A stretch of DNA of 41,121 nucleotides. Origin: Comamonadaceae bacterium (lineage in GTDB: Bacteria; Pseudomonadota; Gammaproteobacteria; Burkholderiales; Burkholderiaceae_C). Made by a program: the position numbers and the translations under genes. Positions 25,021-33,006 of the stretch are shown here, piece after piece; position 1 is the stretch's first letter, and the number at the start of each line of letters is the position of its first letter. The stretch is from the NCBI GenBank assembly GCA_947452635.1, contig CANGEE010000006.1:1-41121 (forward strand). Reading direction: 5' to 3'. The notes beneath the pieces are model-generated. The model was given only the letters and a program-made list of their open reading frames with translations. It searched no databases and was not told where the DNA came from.

Positions 25021-26709
25021 TTAGGTGTTGAACTGGTCCAGCACTTGGCCTGGGCCGTGTGGGTGATCGATGTAGTCTTGACCGTCATGGACTTTGACGC
25101 CATTGACCCAAACGCCATGCACCCCTGTGGCCGTGCGCACCATGCGCGTGCCGCCGCCGGGTAAATCTTGGCGGGGCAGGGGTTTGGAGATGCCGACGGT
25201 CTCGGGGTCAAACAGCAACAGGTCGGCGGGCAAGCCCACTTGCAAGCGGCCACGCTGTGGAATGCGAAAGCGATCAGCAGGCTCGCTGGTGAGTCGGCGA
25301 ATACCTTCGCTCAAAGTGAAATGCCCGGTCTCGCGCACCCAGTGCGATAAAAAGTAAAGACCAAAACCGGCGTCACACATGTAAGTCAAATGGGCACCGG
25401 CATCGGACAGGGTGATGACACTGGCCGGGTGTTTCAGGCTGGGCGCCACACCCTCGTCGTTGTTGTTGAAAAACTTGCCGACAAAATGCAGCTTCAGATG
25501 TTCGGCCAAGGCCAGATCGAAAAACACATCCACCGGGTCCAGGCCGCGCTGCTCGGCAATGGCTTGGATGCTCTGGCCTACCAGGGCTTGGTTCTCGGGC
25601 TGGCTGGCTTGCCCCACTTCGATGTGGCGCCAGTTGCCCAGGAACAAAATACCGGCTTTGGGCTGGCGCAGATCTTCGCGAAAGGCGTCGCGAAACGCGG
25701 CCGAGCGGTACAAATCCGGCAAAGCGTCCACGCTGGCACTTTTGACCGGGTCAAACGCCGCGTGGCTGAGCAGCACATAAGGGTCTTGCAGGGTGAAGTC
25801 AAAAGACAGCGGCTGGCAACTGGTCAAGATGTACAACTCATGGCCGCGGGCCAGCGCCTGCGCACAGCGCTCGTAATAGGTCGGGCCCAGATCCGGGTTG
25901 CCCTCGTTGTACATCGTCAGCACGGTGGAGATGTAGCCGGGCCGCCCGGTGTCTTGCACGATGGACTCCATCACATCGGGGCTGGCGCGGGTGCCGGTGG
26001 CCATCATGAAGACGCCTTTTTGCAGGTCTCCCAAGACCGCTGTCAGGGCGCGCAATTCTGCTTCAGAGGCAATGGTGGAGGGCATGGGCATGCCGCCATA
26101 GCCGCTGTGGTTGGGCGAAAACGAGGAGGCAAAACCGATCGCGCCCTGCGCCATGGCCTCGCGCACCAGGCTTTGCATCGCTTGCAGTTGCGCCGGCGTG
26201 GCCTCGGCTTGGGTCGAGCCGGCCTCGCCCATGACGGCGGTGCGGATCACCGAATGCCCGGCAAACACAGCGGTGTTGACATAGGGCCCGATGCGGCGCA
26301 ATTGGTCCATGTATTGGGCAAAAGATTCAAATTCCCAGTTCACACCGGTCAGCAAGGATGGCAAATCCATGCCTTCGACCACCGACAGATTTTTCAGCAT
26401 GGTCTCGCGCAGCGGCGCAGGGCAGGGCGCAATGCCAAAGCCGCAATTGCCAATCACCGCCGTCGTCACACCCAAGGCAGGCGACGGGGACAGGGTGCGG
26501 TCCCAGGTGACTTGGGCATCGTAATGGGTGTGCAAGTCCACAATGCCGGGCATCAGCGCCAGGCCTTGGGCATCGATGGTTTCGTGGGCAGGGCCGGCCA
26601 CCTGGCCCAAGTGGGTGATGCGCCCTTGCGACACGGCGATATCGCCCAGTACGGCGGGCAGGCCTGAACCATCAAAAATCTGGGCGTTGCGAATAATCAA
26701 ATCGTGCAT
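25021..26709 (-). CDS. Amidohydrolase family protein (N-acyl-D-amino-acid deacylase-like)
   Basis: A 562-residue metal-dependent amidohydrolase. The first strand carries H60-T-H62-Y-D64 (GIVDLHTHYDAQVTWD). C89 lies in GNCGFG, the position of the metal-bridging Cys of D-aminoacylases. Further blocks are AGHSVIRTAVMG and, near the C-terminus, TLSDAGAHLTYMCD with the catalytic Asp. The N-terminal small beta domain (LIIRNAQIFDGSG) and C-terminal VNGVKVHDGQDY closure are typical. These enzymes hydrolyse N-acyl amides or cyclic amides. In this operon it could release a carboxylic acid from an amide conjugate before or after CoA chemistry (inference). Lies 23 bases after the crotonase gene. The precise activity remains open; family members are functionally diverse. 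Confidence 0.9.
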   Translation of the reverse strand: MHDLIIRNAQIFDGSGLPAVLGDIAVSQGRITHLGQVAGPAHETIDAQGLALMPGIVDLHTHYDAQVTWDRTLSPSPALGVTTAVIGNCGFGIAPCPAPLRETMLKNLSVVEGMDLPSLLTGVNWEFESFAQYMDQLRRIGPYVNTAVFAGHSVIRTAVMGEAGSTQAEATPAQLQAMQSLVREAMAQGAIGFASSFSPNHSGYGGMPMPSTIASEAELRALTAVLGDLQKGVFMMATGTRASPDVMESIVQDTGRPGYISTVLTMYNEGNPDLGPTYYERCAQALARGHELYILTSCQPLSFDFTLQDPYVLLSHAAFDPVKSASVDALPDLYRSAAFRDAFREDLRQPKAGILFLGNWRHIEVGQASQPENQALVGQSIQAIAEQRGLDPVDVFFDLALAEHLKLHFVGKFFNNNDEGVAPSLKHPASVITLSDAGAHLTYMCDAGFGLYFLSHWVRETGHFTLSEGIRRLTSEPADRFRIPQRGRLQVGLPADLLLFDPETVGISKPLPRQDLPGGGTRMVRTATGVHGVWVNGVKVHDGQDYIDHPHGPGQVLDQFNT

Positions 26710-26732
26710 GAGGTGCCAACTGTGGTGTGTGC

Positions 26733-27509
26733 TTATCGCGCTTGGAATTGGGGCGCGCGGCGCTCCGTCATGGCTTTGACGCCTTCTTTGAAATCCTCGG
26801 TTTTGAATTGCCAGTTTTGTTCGGCACTTTCATGCGCCACCGCTTGCTGCAACTGTTCAACCAAACCTTGGCGCAAGCTGGCTCGCGTGGACTGCAGCGA
26901 CAGGGGGGCCGAGATGGCGATCTCTTGCGCCAACTGCATGGCCTCGGCGCGCACCTGCGCCAAGGGCACCAGCACATCGGCCAGGCCCATCTCCAGCGCT
27001 TCTTGGCCGTTGATGCGGCGGCCAGTGAAAAACAGCAGATTGGCTTTTTGCAAACCAATCAAGCGCGGCAAAGTGACCGACAAGCCAAAACCCGGGTGAA
27101 AACCCAAGCGGTTGAAGTTGGCGCTGAAGCGCCCTTCTGGGCAGGTGACGCGGAAATCCGCCACCAAAGCCAGGCCCAAGCCACCGCCCACGGCAGGGCC
27201 TTGGATGGCGGCGATGATGGGCTTTTTGCAAGCAAAAATGCGGATCGCCTCAAAGTACAGCGGGTTGGTGCCCGGGTTTTCGGGGCGGCTGATTTTGTCG
27301 TCAGGGCTGTTGAAATTGGCACCGGCGCAAAACGCAGAGCCTTCAGAGGCCAACACGATGGCGCGGCAGTGCGGGTTGGCGTCCAAGGCCTCCAGGCTGT
27401 CGGCGATTTGTTGGATCAACTCGAAGTCAAAAAAGTTGTGCGGTGGGCGGCAAATTTCGATCAAGGCCACATGGCCTTCGTGGGTGATTTTCAAATCGGG
27501 GTGACTCAT
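26733..27509 (-). CDS. Crotonase-fold (enoyl-CoA hydratase/isomerase family) protein lacking both canonical glutamates
   Basis: A 258-residue crotonase-superfamily protein with oxyanion-hole segments SAFCAGANF (58-66) and GPAVGGGLGLAL (104-115). The two catalytic glutamates of enoyl-CoA hydratase (rat Glu144 in GGGCEL and Glu164 in QPE, 20 residues apart) align with G112 (GGGLGL) and F132 (SANFNRLG), also exactly 20 apart. Textbook hydration of an enoyl-CoA is therefore unlikely; isomerase, hydrolase, decarboxylase or ring-cleavage chemistry via the oxyanion hole is possible. The ATG at 27509 has AGGAA upstream; the frame extends further upstream but only shadows the CoA-transferase gene. Located between CoA-transferase (41 bases upstream) and amidohydrolase in the operon. 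Confidence 0.92.
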   Translation of the reverse strand: MSHPDLKITHEGHVALIEICRPPHNFFDFELIQQIADSLEALDANPHCRAIVLASEGSAFCAGANFNSPDDKISRPENPGTNPLYFEAIRIFACKKPIIAAIQGPAVGGGLGLALVADFRVTCPEGRFSANFNRLGFHPGFGLSVTLPRLIGLQKANLLFFTGRRINGQEALEMGLADVLVPLAQVRAEAMQLAQEIAISAPLSLQSTRASLRQGLVEQLQQAVAHESAEQNWQFKTEDFKEGVKAMTERRAPQFQAR

Positions 27510-27550
27510 GGCGTGGGGTTCCTGTGTGATAAGTGTGCTTTGAAGGGGGC

Positions 27551-28768
27551 TCACTGGCCGTTGACGATGGCGCCTTGCGCCTGCAGTGCAGCGATTTCTT
27601 GCGGGCTGTAGCCCAGGTCGGTCAAGATCGCTTCGGTGTCTTGGCCCAGACGCCGGGCCTGATGGCGCACGCTGGCCGGTGTTTCGGAGAATTTGACCGG
27701 TGGGCGCACATAGCGAATCGGTCCCACATCGGGGTGCTCGGTCTCGGCAAACAATTTCACCGCTTGCAGTTGCGGGTGCGAGGGCAAGTCGTCCAAGTTG
27801 TAGAGCGGGGTGACCGGTATGTCCAAGCGGTCGCAAATGGCCAGCCATTCGGCCGTTGTTTTGCTGGCGGTGATCTGGTGCAAGGCTTTGTACAGCGCTT
27901 GGATGTTGGCGTTGCGGGTGATGCGATTCGTCACGCCCAAGGCCTGGCCCAGGGCCTCTTGCCCTGCGTCTTTGAAAAAGCTTTCCCAATGCGCGTTGGT
28001 GTAAGGCAGCATGGCGATATAGCCATCGCGTGTCGGGCTGGGTTGACGCCCGCCGGCCAGCACGCGGCTGTAACCGGCCGCTTGGGTGGCCGGGTTGCGA
28101 CTCAAGCCGCCCATGTGTTCAACCAGGGTGAAGGCCACCAGGGTTTCGAGCATCGGCACTTCCACGTACTGGCCTTGGCCGCTGCGTTCCTTGGCCAAGA
28201 GGGCCGCCAGCACCGCATTGACCAGGGCCATGCCGGCGGTTTTGTCCGCCACCAGGGTGGCGATGTAGTCGGGCCGGTCTTTGCCCAAGCTGTTGACACT
28301 GGCCAGGCCGCAGGCGGCTTGGATGATGTCGTCAAATGCCGGCCGGTCTTTGTCGGGGCCGTCTTGATCGAAGCCGGTGGCGGCGCAGTACACAATGCCG
28401 GGGTTGAGCGCGCGCACGGCTTCATAGCCAAAGCCTAATTTGTCGATCGCCGAGACCCGCATGTTGTGCACCACCGCGTCCACGCCGGGGATCAAGCGGC
28501 GCAAAATGGCTTTGCCAGCTTCGGACTTCAGGTCCAAGGCCAGGGATTGCTTGTTGCGGTTGATGGTCAAAAAAATCGAACTCATGCCGGGCGCGAGGCT
28601 GACGCCGTTGGTGCGCATCAGGTCGCCCTCCAGGCTTTCGACCTTGATCACCTCGGCACCATAGTCCCCCAGTATTTGAGTGGCCAGCGGGCCCAAGACC
28701 ACCGAGGTCAAATCCAAGATGCGAATCCCGGTCAGCGGGCCGTGCGACATGTCCGGGGTCGAACTCAT
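27551..28768 (-). CDS. CaiB/BaiF family III CoA-transferase
   Basis: A 405-residue family III CoA-transferase. Landmarks: GIRILDLTSVVLGPLATQIL at 14-33, AEVIKVES at 38-45, INRNKQSLALDLK at 69-81 and catalytic D175 in LVADKTAG. The start ATG 28768 overlaps the stop of the SDR gene (ATGA), so the two are translationally coupled. A longer reading into the SDR gene is not supported. As the only activating enzyme in the operon it probably forms the CoA thioester used by the ACADs, SDR and crotonase. It differs clearly from the transferases at 1 and 22818, so this is not a recent duplication. Confidence 0.94.
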   Translation of the reverse strand: MSSTPDMSHGPLTGIRILDLTSVVLGPLATQILGDYGAEVIKVESLEGDLMRTNGVSLAPGMSSIFLTINRNKQSLALDLKSEAGKAILRRLIPGVDAVVHNMRVSAIDKLGFGYEAVRALNPGIVYCAATGFDQDGPDKDRPAFDDIIQAACGLASVNSLGKDRPDYIATLVADKTAGMALVNAVLAALLAKERSGQGQYVEVPMLETLVAFTLVEHMGGLSRNPATQAAGYSRVLAGGRQPSPTRDGYIAMLPYTNAHWESFFKDAGQEALGQALGVTNRITRNANIQALYKALHQITASKTTAEWLAICDRLDIPVTPLYNLDDLPSHPQLQAVKLFAETEHPDVGPIRYVRPPVKFSETPASVRHQARRLGQDTEAILTDLGYSPQEIAALQAQGAIVNGQ

Positions 28769-29640
28769 GGCTTGGCTTTCTTCGGACGCAGGCTGTCCCA
28801 GGTGCTGTCTGACCATTGCTGCATGTGGTGGGCCGAGGCACCGGCCGCGCCTTGCAGCCAGCGGCCGCCGTCGATGACCACGGCTTCACCGGTGATGAAG
28901 GCGGCGCTGTCGGAAATCAAATACACGCACAAATCGGCCAATTCATGGTGTTGACCGAGCCGGCGCAAGGCCACACCCTGCTCAATCGGGGCTTGGCCAA
29001 TGCGTTCTTGCGGCATCAGACGCGTCCACGCGCCCTCGGTGGGGAAGGGGCCCGGCACCACGCCCACGGTGCGGATGCCATAAGGCCCCCATTCCACGGC
29101 CAGACTGCGGATCATGGCCAAGGCCCCGGCTTTGGCCATGGCCGAGGGCACGGTGTAAGGCATGCCGGTCAAAGCGGACTGCGTCAGGATGGACATGACG
29201 GTGCCCTTGTGGTCCGCAGCGATCCAGCGCCGACCTACCTCCATGGTGCAATAGGCCGAACCCTTGAGCACGATGTCCACCACCGCATCAAAAGCGCGGG
29301 TCGACAATTGTTCTGTACGGGCTAAAAAATTGCCTGCGGCGTTATTCAGCAACACATCCAATGGGGCGGTGGCCCAGATGGCCTCCATCATGGCGTGCAC
29401 GGCTTGGGCATCGCGCACATCACACACATGGGTTTCAATGCGGACGCCATAAAGGTCTTGGAACTCTTGTGCGGTTTGCGCCAAGACCTCCGGGCGGCGA
29501 CCACAGATGACCAAGTCAGCGCCGAGCTCCGCATAGCGTTGGCCAATGCTTTTGCCCAAGCCGGTGCCGCCACCGGTGATCAAAATCCGCTGGCCTGCGA
29601 GCAGGTCAGCGCGGTACATGGAGTTTGACTTCAGCGTCAT
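28765..29640 (-). CDS. SDR family oxidoreductase, 2,4-dienoyl-CoA-reductase-like, atypical active site
   Basis: A 291-residue short-chain dehydrogenase. NAD(P) motif TGGGTGLG at 22-29, NNAAGN at 99-104. The region around S166-A-M-A-K170 followed by SLAVEWGPYGIR and PGPFPTEGAW strongly resembles mitochondrial 2,4-dienoyl-CoA reductase (human Ser210 and Lys214). There is no YxxxK, and the residue aligned with the DECR1 catalytic Tyr199 is S155; Y162 lies nearby and might substitute. CGRRP after strand 2 suits NADPH. It overlaps both the Bug receptor stop upstream and the CoA-transferase start downstream by four bases. Reduction or oxidation of an acyl-CoA intermediate is likely; the direction is unknown. 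Confidence 0.91.
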   Translation of the reverse strand: MTLKSNSMYRADLLAGQRILITGGGTGLGKSIGQRYAELGADLVICGRRPEVLAQTAQEFQDLYGVRIETHVCDVRDAQAVHAMMEAIWATAPLDVLLNNAAGNFLARTEQLSTRAFDAVVDIVLKGSAYCTMEVGRRWIAADHKGTVMSILTQSALTGMPYTVPSAMAKAGALAMIRSLAVEWGPYGIRTVGVVPGPFPTEGAWTRLMPQERIGQAPIEQGVALRRLGQHHELADLCVYLISDSAAFITGEAVVIDGGRWLQGAAGASAHHMQQWSDSTWDSLRPKKAKP

Positions 29641-30614
29641 TCCGGTTGGATCCCGGCTATTTTGGCAATGCGTGTGAAACGCTCCAATTCGTCTTGCTGG
29701 AATTTCTGCATGCTCTCGCCAAAATAAGGCATGCTGTCTGCACCCGAGGCGCGGTTGTAGTCCATGCCTTCACGCGCATCGCGCAGTTTCACCAAGGTGT
29801 CGGTGAGTTTCTTTTTGATGGCTTCAGGGGTTCCGGCTTTGACGTAAAAAGAGGTCCACGAGTAATTCACAAACTCCGCAAAGCCGCTGTCCACGAAGGT
29901 AGGGACCAGGGGGAAATCGGGATGTCTTTTTTCCCCCGACACTGCGATGGCTTTGAGTTTGCCGGCTTTGATGAGTGCTGCCGCACCGCCCAAATCGGCG
30001 ATGCCCACATCCAGCTGATCGCCCATCAGGTCGGTGAAAATTTGGGCGCCACCTTTGTAGGTGATGTGGTTGAACTTGATGCCCGCCATGTGCGAGAACC
30101 ACTCCCCTGACAAGCGGTAGCCGGCCGAGTAATTGGCCAGGCTCAAGGGCTTGTTGGGGTTGTTTTTGGCGTACTCCACCACGTCTTTCAAGCTGTTCAA
30201 TTTGGAGTTGCCCGACACCACCCAGACGTTCATATTGCGTGACAAGCCAGCCAAAGGCGTGAGGTCGGTCATCGGGTTGTAGGGCAGGTTTTTGATGCTC
30301 ACCGGGTTGACCGAAATCGGCGAATTGCTGGCCAACAAAATGGTGTGGCCATCGGCCGGTTGTGCCAGCAAGGCTTGCACCGAGATGATGCCGCTGGCAC
30401 CGGGCTTGTTTTCGACCACCGCGGTTTGTCCCAGTTGTTTGGCCAGGCGATCACCAAAGAAGCGCGCCGTGGTGTCCGAGCCGCTGCCAGCGGTGAAGGG
30501 CACCAAGATGCGCAAAGGTTTGGTTGGGAATTCTTTGTCCTGCGCCCAGGCACTGCTGACTTGCAACAAGGCCAGCACGACACCAGCCCCAATCTGCCAT
30601 TGTTTTGAAAGCAT
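29637..30614 (-). CDS. Bug/TctC-type tripartite tricarboxylate transporter receptor (3 of 4)
   Basis: A 325-residue receptor with signal peptide MLSKQWQIGAGVVLALLQVS and AWA-Q cleavage, then EFPTKPLRILVPFTAGSGSDTTARF. The first-loop sequence is AGSGSDT instead of the AGGPTD-type seen at 24046 and 35288, so the ligand pocket differs. The ENKPGASGIISV loop is conserved. ATG 30614 has GAGGAG seven bases upstream; an earlier ATG at 30629 overlaps that ribosome-binding site and is unlikely. Third gene of the eight-gene operon, 26 bases after the small ACAD. Its stop overlaps the SDR start. It probably captures the operon's substrate in the periplasm; the membrane subunits must be elsewhere. Confidence 0.93.
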   Translation of the reverse strand: MLSKQWQIGAGVVLALLQVSSAWAQDKEFPTKPLRILVPFTAGSGSDTTARFFGDRLAKQLGQTAVVENKPGASGIISVQALLAQPADGHTILLASNSPISVNPVSIKNLPYNPMTDLTPLAGLSRNMNVWVVSGNSKLNSLKDVVEYAKNNPNKPLSLANYSAGYRLSGEWFSHMAGIKFNHITYKGGAQIFTDLMGDQLDVGIADLGGAAALIKAGKLKAIAVSGEKRHPDFPLVPTFVDSGFAEFVNYSWTSFYVKAGTPEAIKKKLTDTLVKLRDAREGMDYNRASGADSMPYFGESMQKFQQDELERFTRIAKIAGIQPE

Positions 30615-30640
30615 GGTCATTCTCCTCATGGATAGGCACT

Positions 30641-31702
30641 TCACAAGCGGGTGAGGAAAGGCCAGAGCTGGTCTGCCCCTTGCCTCAAAGCCATCTCGCC
30701 AATGCGGGTTTGCCAATGGGTTTCATTGCCAAACTCATCGCGCCAAGCCCACAGCCGGCGTGTCAGGTGATGCAGATTGTGTTCTCGGGTAAAACCCATG
30801 GCACCATGCACTTGGTGGGCAATCTCGGCCCCTTTGCCAGCGGCCTCACCTGCGCGGGACTTGGCCACCGCCACGGCAAATGGTTCTGGGGCGTCGTGCG
30901 AAACTTCAATCGCCGCATCGGCCGCCGCCGCCGTGGCCGCCACATGGCCGGCCAAGACGGCGAGCATGTGTTGCACCGCCTGGAATTTGCCAATCGGCCG
31001 ACCGAACTGCACCCGTTCATTGGCGTATTGCAGCGAGTAGGCCAAGGCGCGTTGCAGCGCACCGGCCATTTGCACCGCGCGCATCAAAGCGCCTTCGCCG
31101 CGCAAGCGCTCTGTGGCACCTTCTAAAGGGGCCATGGCCGCGATGGTGGCATGGTCAAAATCAAACTGCACCCGCGGTTCACCGGCCAGGTTGTTCACCG
31201 TGTCGTGCCGGGCTTGCGCCAGTTGCGCACGGTCGACTTGGACCACAAAGGATTGGCCATTGCGTTCGGCCACCAGTACCAGGTGGTCACATGCCAGGCC
31301 CCAAGGCACTCGGTGGGCATGGCCCGTCAGTGTGTAGGCATGGGGTTCGCCTGTCAGCTGCAAATGGTCTTGGGCATGGGCCACGCTGACCGACAAGACA
31401 CCGCTGGGCACGTTCAAGCCGGCCGCCACCAAGAGTCGGCCTGCGATGAAAGTTTCGGCCAGCGGCACAGGTGCAGCATGAAAGGCGGTGCGGCGCAGCA
31501 CAAACAGGGCGTCCGCCAAACGCAGACCGCTGCCGCCATGGGCTTCAGTCAAGCAGGCTTGCGGCAGTCCGACATCCTCCAGCGCTTGCCACAGGGCTTG
31601 CGGCCAGCTGCCTGTTTCGCTGGCCATGAAGACCGCCTTGCTGCAGTGTGCTTCGCAAATGCGGTCCACCGTCTTTTCCAGATCGTCACGTATATCGCTC
31701 AT
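30641..31702 (-). CDS. Small acyl-CoA dehydrogenase subunit, possibly non-catalytic
   Basis: A 353-residue ACAD-fold protein. The N-terminal helical domain is recognisable (LWQALEDVGLPQACLTEAHGGSG). The middle beta domain lacks the FAD/substrate-contacting EPxxGSD-type motif found in its partner. The C-terminal domain is conserved: YANERVQFGRPIGKFQAVQHMLA and QVHGAMGFTREHNLHHLTRRLWAWRDEFG. It is shorter than usual ACADs (about 380) and is fused by an ATGA overlap to the full-size ACAD upstream. Paired large and small ACAD genes are known to form alpha2beta2 heterotetramers in steroid side-chain degradation (FadE28-FadE29 type). I infer such a complex here. It would donate electrons to ETF. 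Confidence 0.9.
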   Translation of the reverse strand: MSDIRDDLEKTVDRICEAHCSKAVFMASETGSWPQALWQALEDVGLPQACLTEAHGGSGLRLADALFVLRRTAFHAAPVPLAETFIAGRLLVAAGLNVPSGVLSVSVAHAQDHLQLTGEPHAYTLTGHAHRVPWGLACDHLVLVAERNGQSFVVQVDRAQLAQARHDTVNNLAGEPRVQFDFDHATIAAMAPLEGATERLRGEGALMRAVQMAGALQRALAYSLQYANERVQFGRPIGKFQAVQHMLAVLAGHVAATAAAADAAIEVSHDAPEPFAVAVAKSRAGEAAGKGAEIAHQVHGAMGFTREHNLHHLTRRLWAWRDEFGNETHWQTRIGEMALRQGADQLWPFLTRL

Positions 31703-32850
31703 CGCAGCCCCAGTCCTTTGGCAATCATGCCGCGCAAAATTTCGCGGGTCCCGCCGCGGATGGTGAAGCCGGGGGCTTTGAGCATGCCCATGCCCAGCAA
31801 GGCTTCAAAGTCAGTGCTGTCGTTGTCCATCACGGGTTCGCTGGGGATGAGTTGACGAAAGATTTCAGGAATTTCTCGTTCAAAAGCGGTGCCGATGTCC
31901 TTGACCAAAGCCGCCTCCAGAATGGGTTTTTTCCCTTCGGTGAGCATGCCGGCCACCGAGGTGGACATGCGCCGCAAAGTGGTCAGATGGGCAACAAAGC
32001 GGCCGATTTCGTTGACAGCACGGGCATCGGGCTGCTCGCCCAAGGCCTCCATCGAGGCCAGCAGCAGTTGGTAGGTGCTCAGAAAACGGTCGGGCCCGGA
32101 GCGCTCAAACGCCAACTCACTGGTCACCATGTTCCAGCCGCCACCCACTTCACCGACCACCATGTCGTCGGGCACAAAGCAGTCGTCAAACACGACTTCG
32201 TTCCAGTCGTGCGCGCCATAGATGTTCAAGATCGGGCTGAGCTTCAAGCCGGGCGATTGCAGGTCCACAATGAATTGCGTCATGCCGGCGTGGCGATTGT
32301 CCTCTTTGGGCGCGGTGCGCACCAAGGCGATCAGGTAGTGGGCGCGATGGGCGCTGCTGGTCCAGACTTTGGTGCCCGACAGTTTCCAGCCGCCCTCGGT
32401 CTTGACCGCTTTGCTGCTGACTGCGGCCAGATCGGAGCCGGAATCGGGCTCGCTCATGCCGATGGCAAAAAAGCACTCACCGGCGGCAATTTGCGGCAAG
32501 ATCATTTGCCGTGCCCGTTCGCTGCCATGCTGGAGAATCTGGTTGCCACTTTGCCGATCGGCCACCCAATGCGCGCCCACTGGCGCCCCACCGGCCAGCA
32601 TTTCTTCCATCACCACATAACGCTCCAGTGCGGTGCGTTCATGGCCACCGTACTGGCGCGGCCACACCATGCCGATGTAGCCGGCTTGGCCGCACTTGCG
32701 GCTGAAAGCCGCATCGCCATCGGACCACGAATTCAGGCGCGGTGTGAAGCTGCCCGCGTCTTTTTCGCGTTGCAGAAAATCGCGCACTTGCTGGCGCAAC
32801 GCGGGCGCGCTGTCGGGCATGGTCACCGCAGGAAAAACAAAATCATGCAT
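31699..32850 (-). CDS. Acyl-CoA dehydrogenase, full-size subunit
   Basis: A 383-residue ACAD from ATG 32850 (GGAGA about 10 bases upstream; an ATG at 32871 is an alternative). Helical N-domain with GYIGMVWPRQYGG at 58-70, beta domain with IGMSEPDSGSD at 130-140 and WTSSAH at 163-168, and C-domain ending IRGGTREILRGMIAKGLGL. The position of the MCAD catalytic Glu (in YEGT) is Gly here (RGGT), so the base probably comes from a helix-G Glu such as E245 or E249, as in isovaleryl-CoA dehydrogenase-like enzymes (inference). It is the first gene of the eight-gene operon and starts alpha,beta-desaturation of the acyl-CoA. Divergent from the Fe-ADH gene 156 bases away. Confidence 0.93.
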   Translation of the reverse strand: MHDFVFPAVTMPDSAPALRQQVRDFLQREKDAGSFTPRLNSWSDGDAAFSRKCGQAGYIGMVWPRQYGGHERTALERYVVMEEMLAGGAPVGAHWVADRQSGNQILQHGSERARQMILPQIAAGECFFAIGMSEPDSGSDLAAVSSKAVKTEGGWKLSGTKVWTSSAHRAHYLIALVRTAPKEDNRHAGMTQFIVDLQSPGLKLSPILNIYGAHDWNEVVFDDCFVPDDMVVGEVGGGWNMVTSELAFERSGPDRFLSTYQLLLASMEALGEQPDARAVNEIGRFVAHLTTLRRMSTSVAGMLTEGKKPILEAALVKDIGTAFEREIPEIFRQLIPSEPVMDNDSTDFEALLGMGMLKAPGFTIRGGTREILRGMIAKGLGLR

Positions 32851-32904
32851 GTGTTTTCGGTCTCCAACCATCTCACTAAGGTGACCGCATCTTGATGCTT
32901 CAAG

Positions 32905-32936
32905 CCCGGATGTCAAGGCTCCCAGAGACATCTGGG
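32905..32936. promoter_or_regulatory. Long imperfect palindrome between divergent operons
   Basis: CCCGGATGTC (32905-32914) and GACATCTGGG (32927-32936) are reverse complements except one base, separated by 12 bases. A second, shorter perfect inverted repeat (CTTGA-TGCT-TCAAG, 32891-32904) directly abuts it. Both lie in the 156-base divergent region between the eight-gene CoA operon and the Fe-ADH operon. A shared regulator-binding site is likely; no regulator gene is adjacent. Confidence 0.4.
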
Positions 32937-33006
32937 TGACTCGGGCTGTACGTGTTTACGCGATGATGGCGGTCTTGGTTTTGTGGATGTTGAATGAAGG
33001 TGCTCC

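Noticed and set aside
25390-26667. A 425-codon plus-strand frame opposite the amidohydrolase
   Set aside because: Antisense shadow; the minus strand carries intact metal-site motifs.
27510-27989. N-terminal extension of the crotonase-fold protein into the CoA-transferase gene
   Set aside because: The extension is out-of-frame transferase sequence; ATG 27509 with a ribosome-binding site gives the normal family length.
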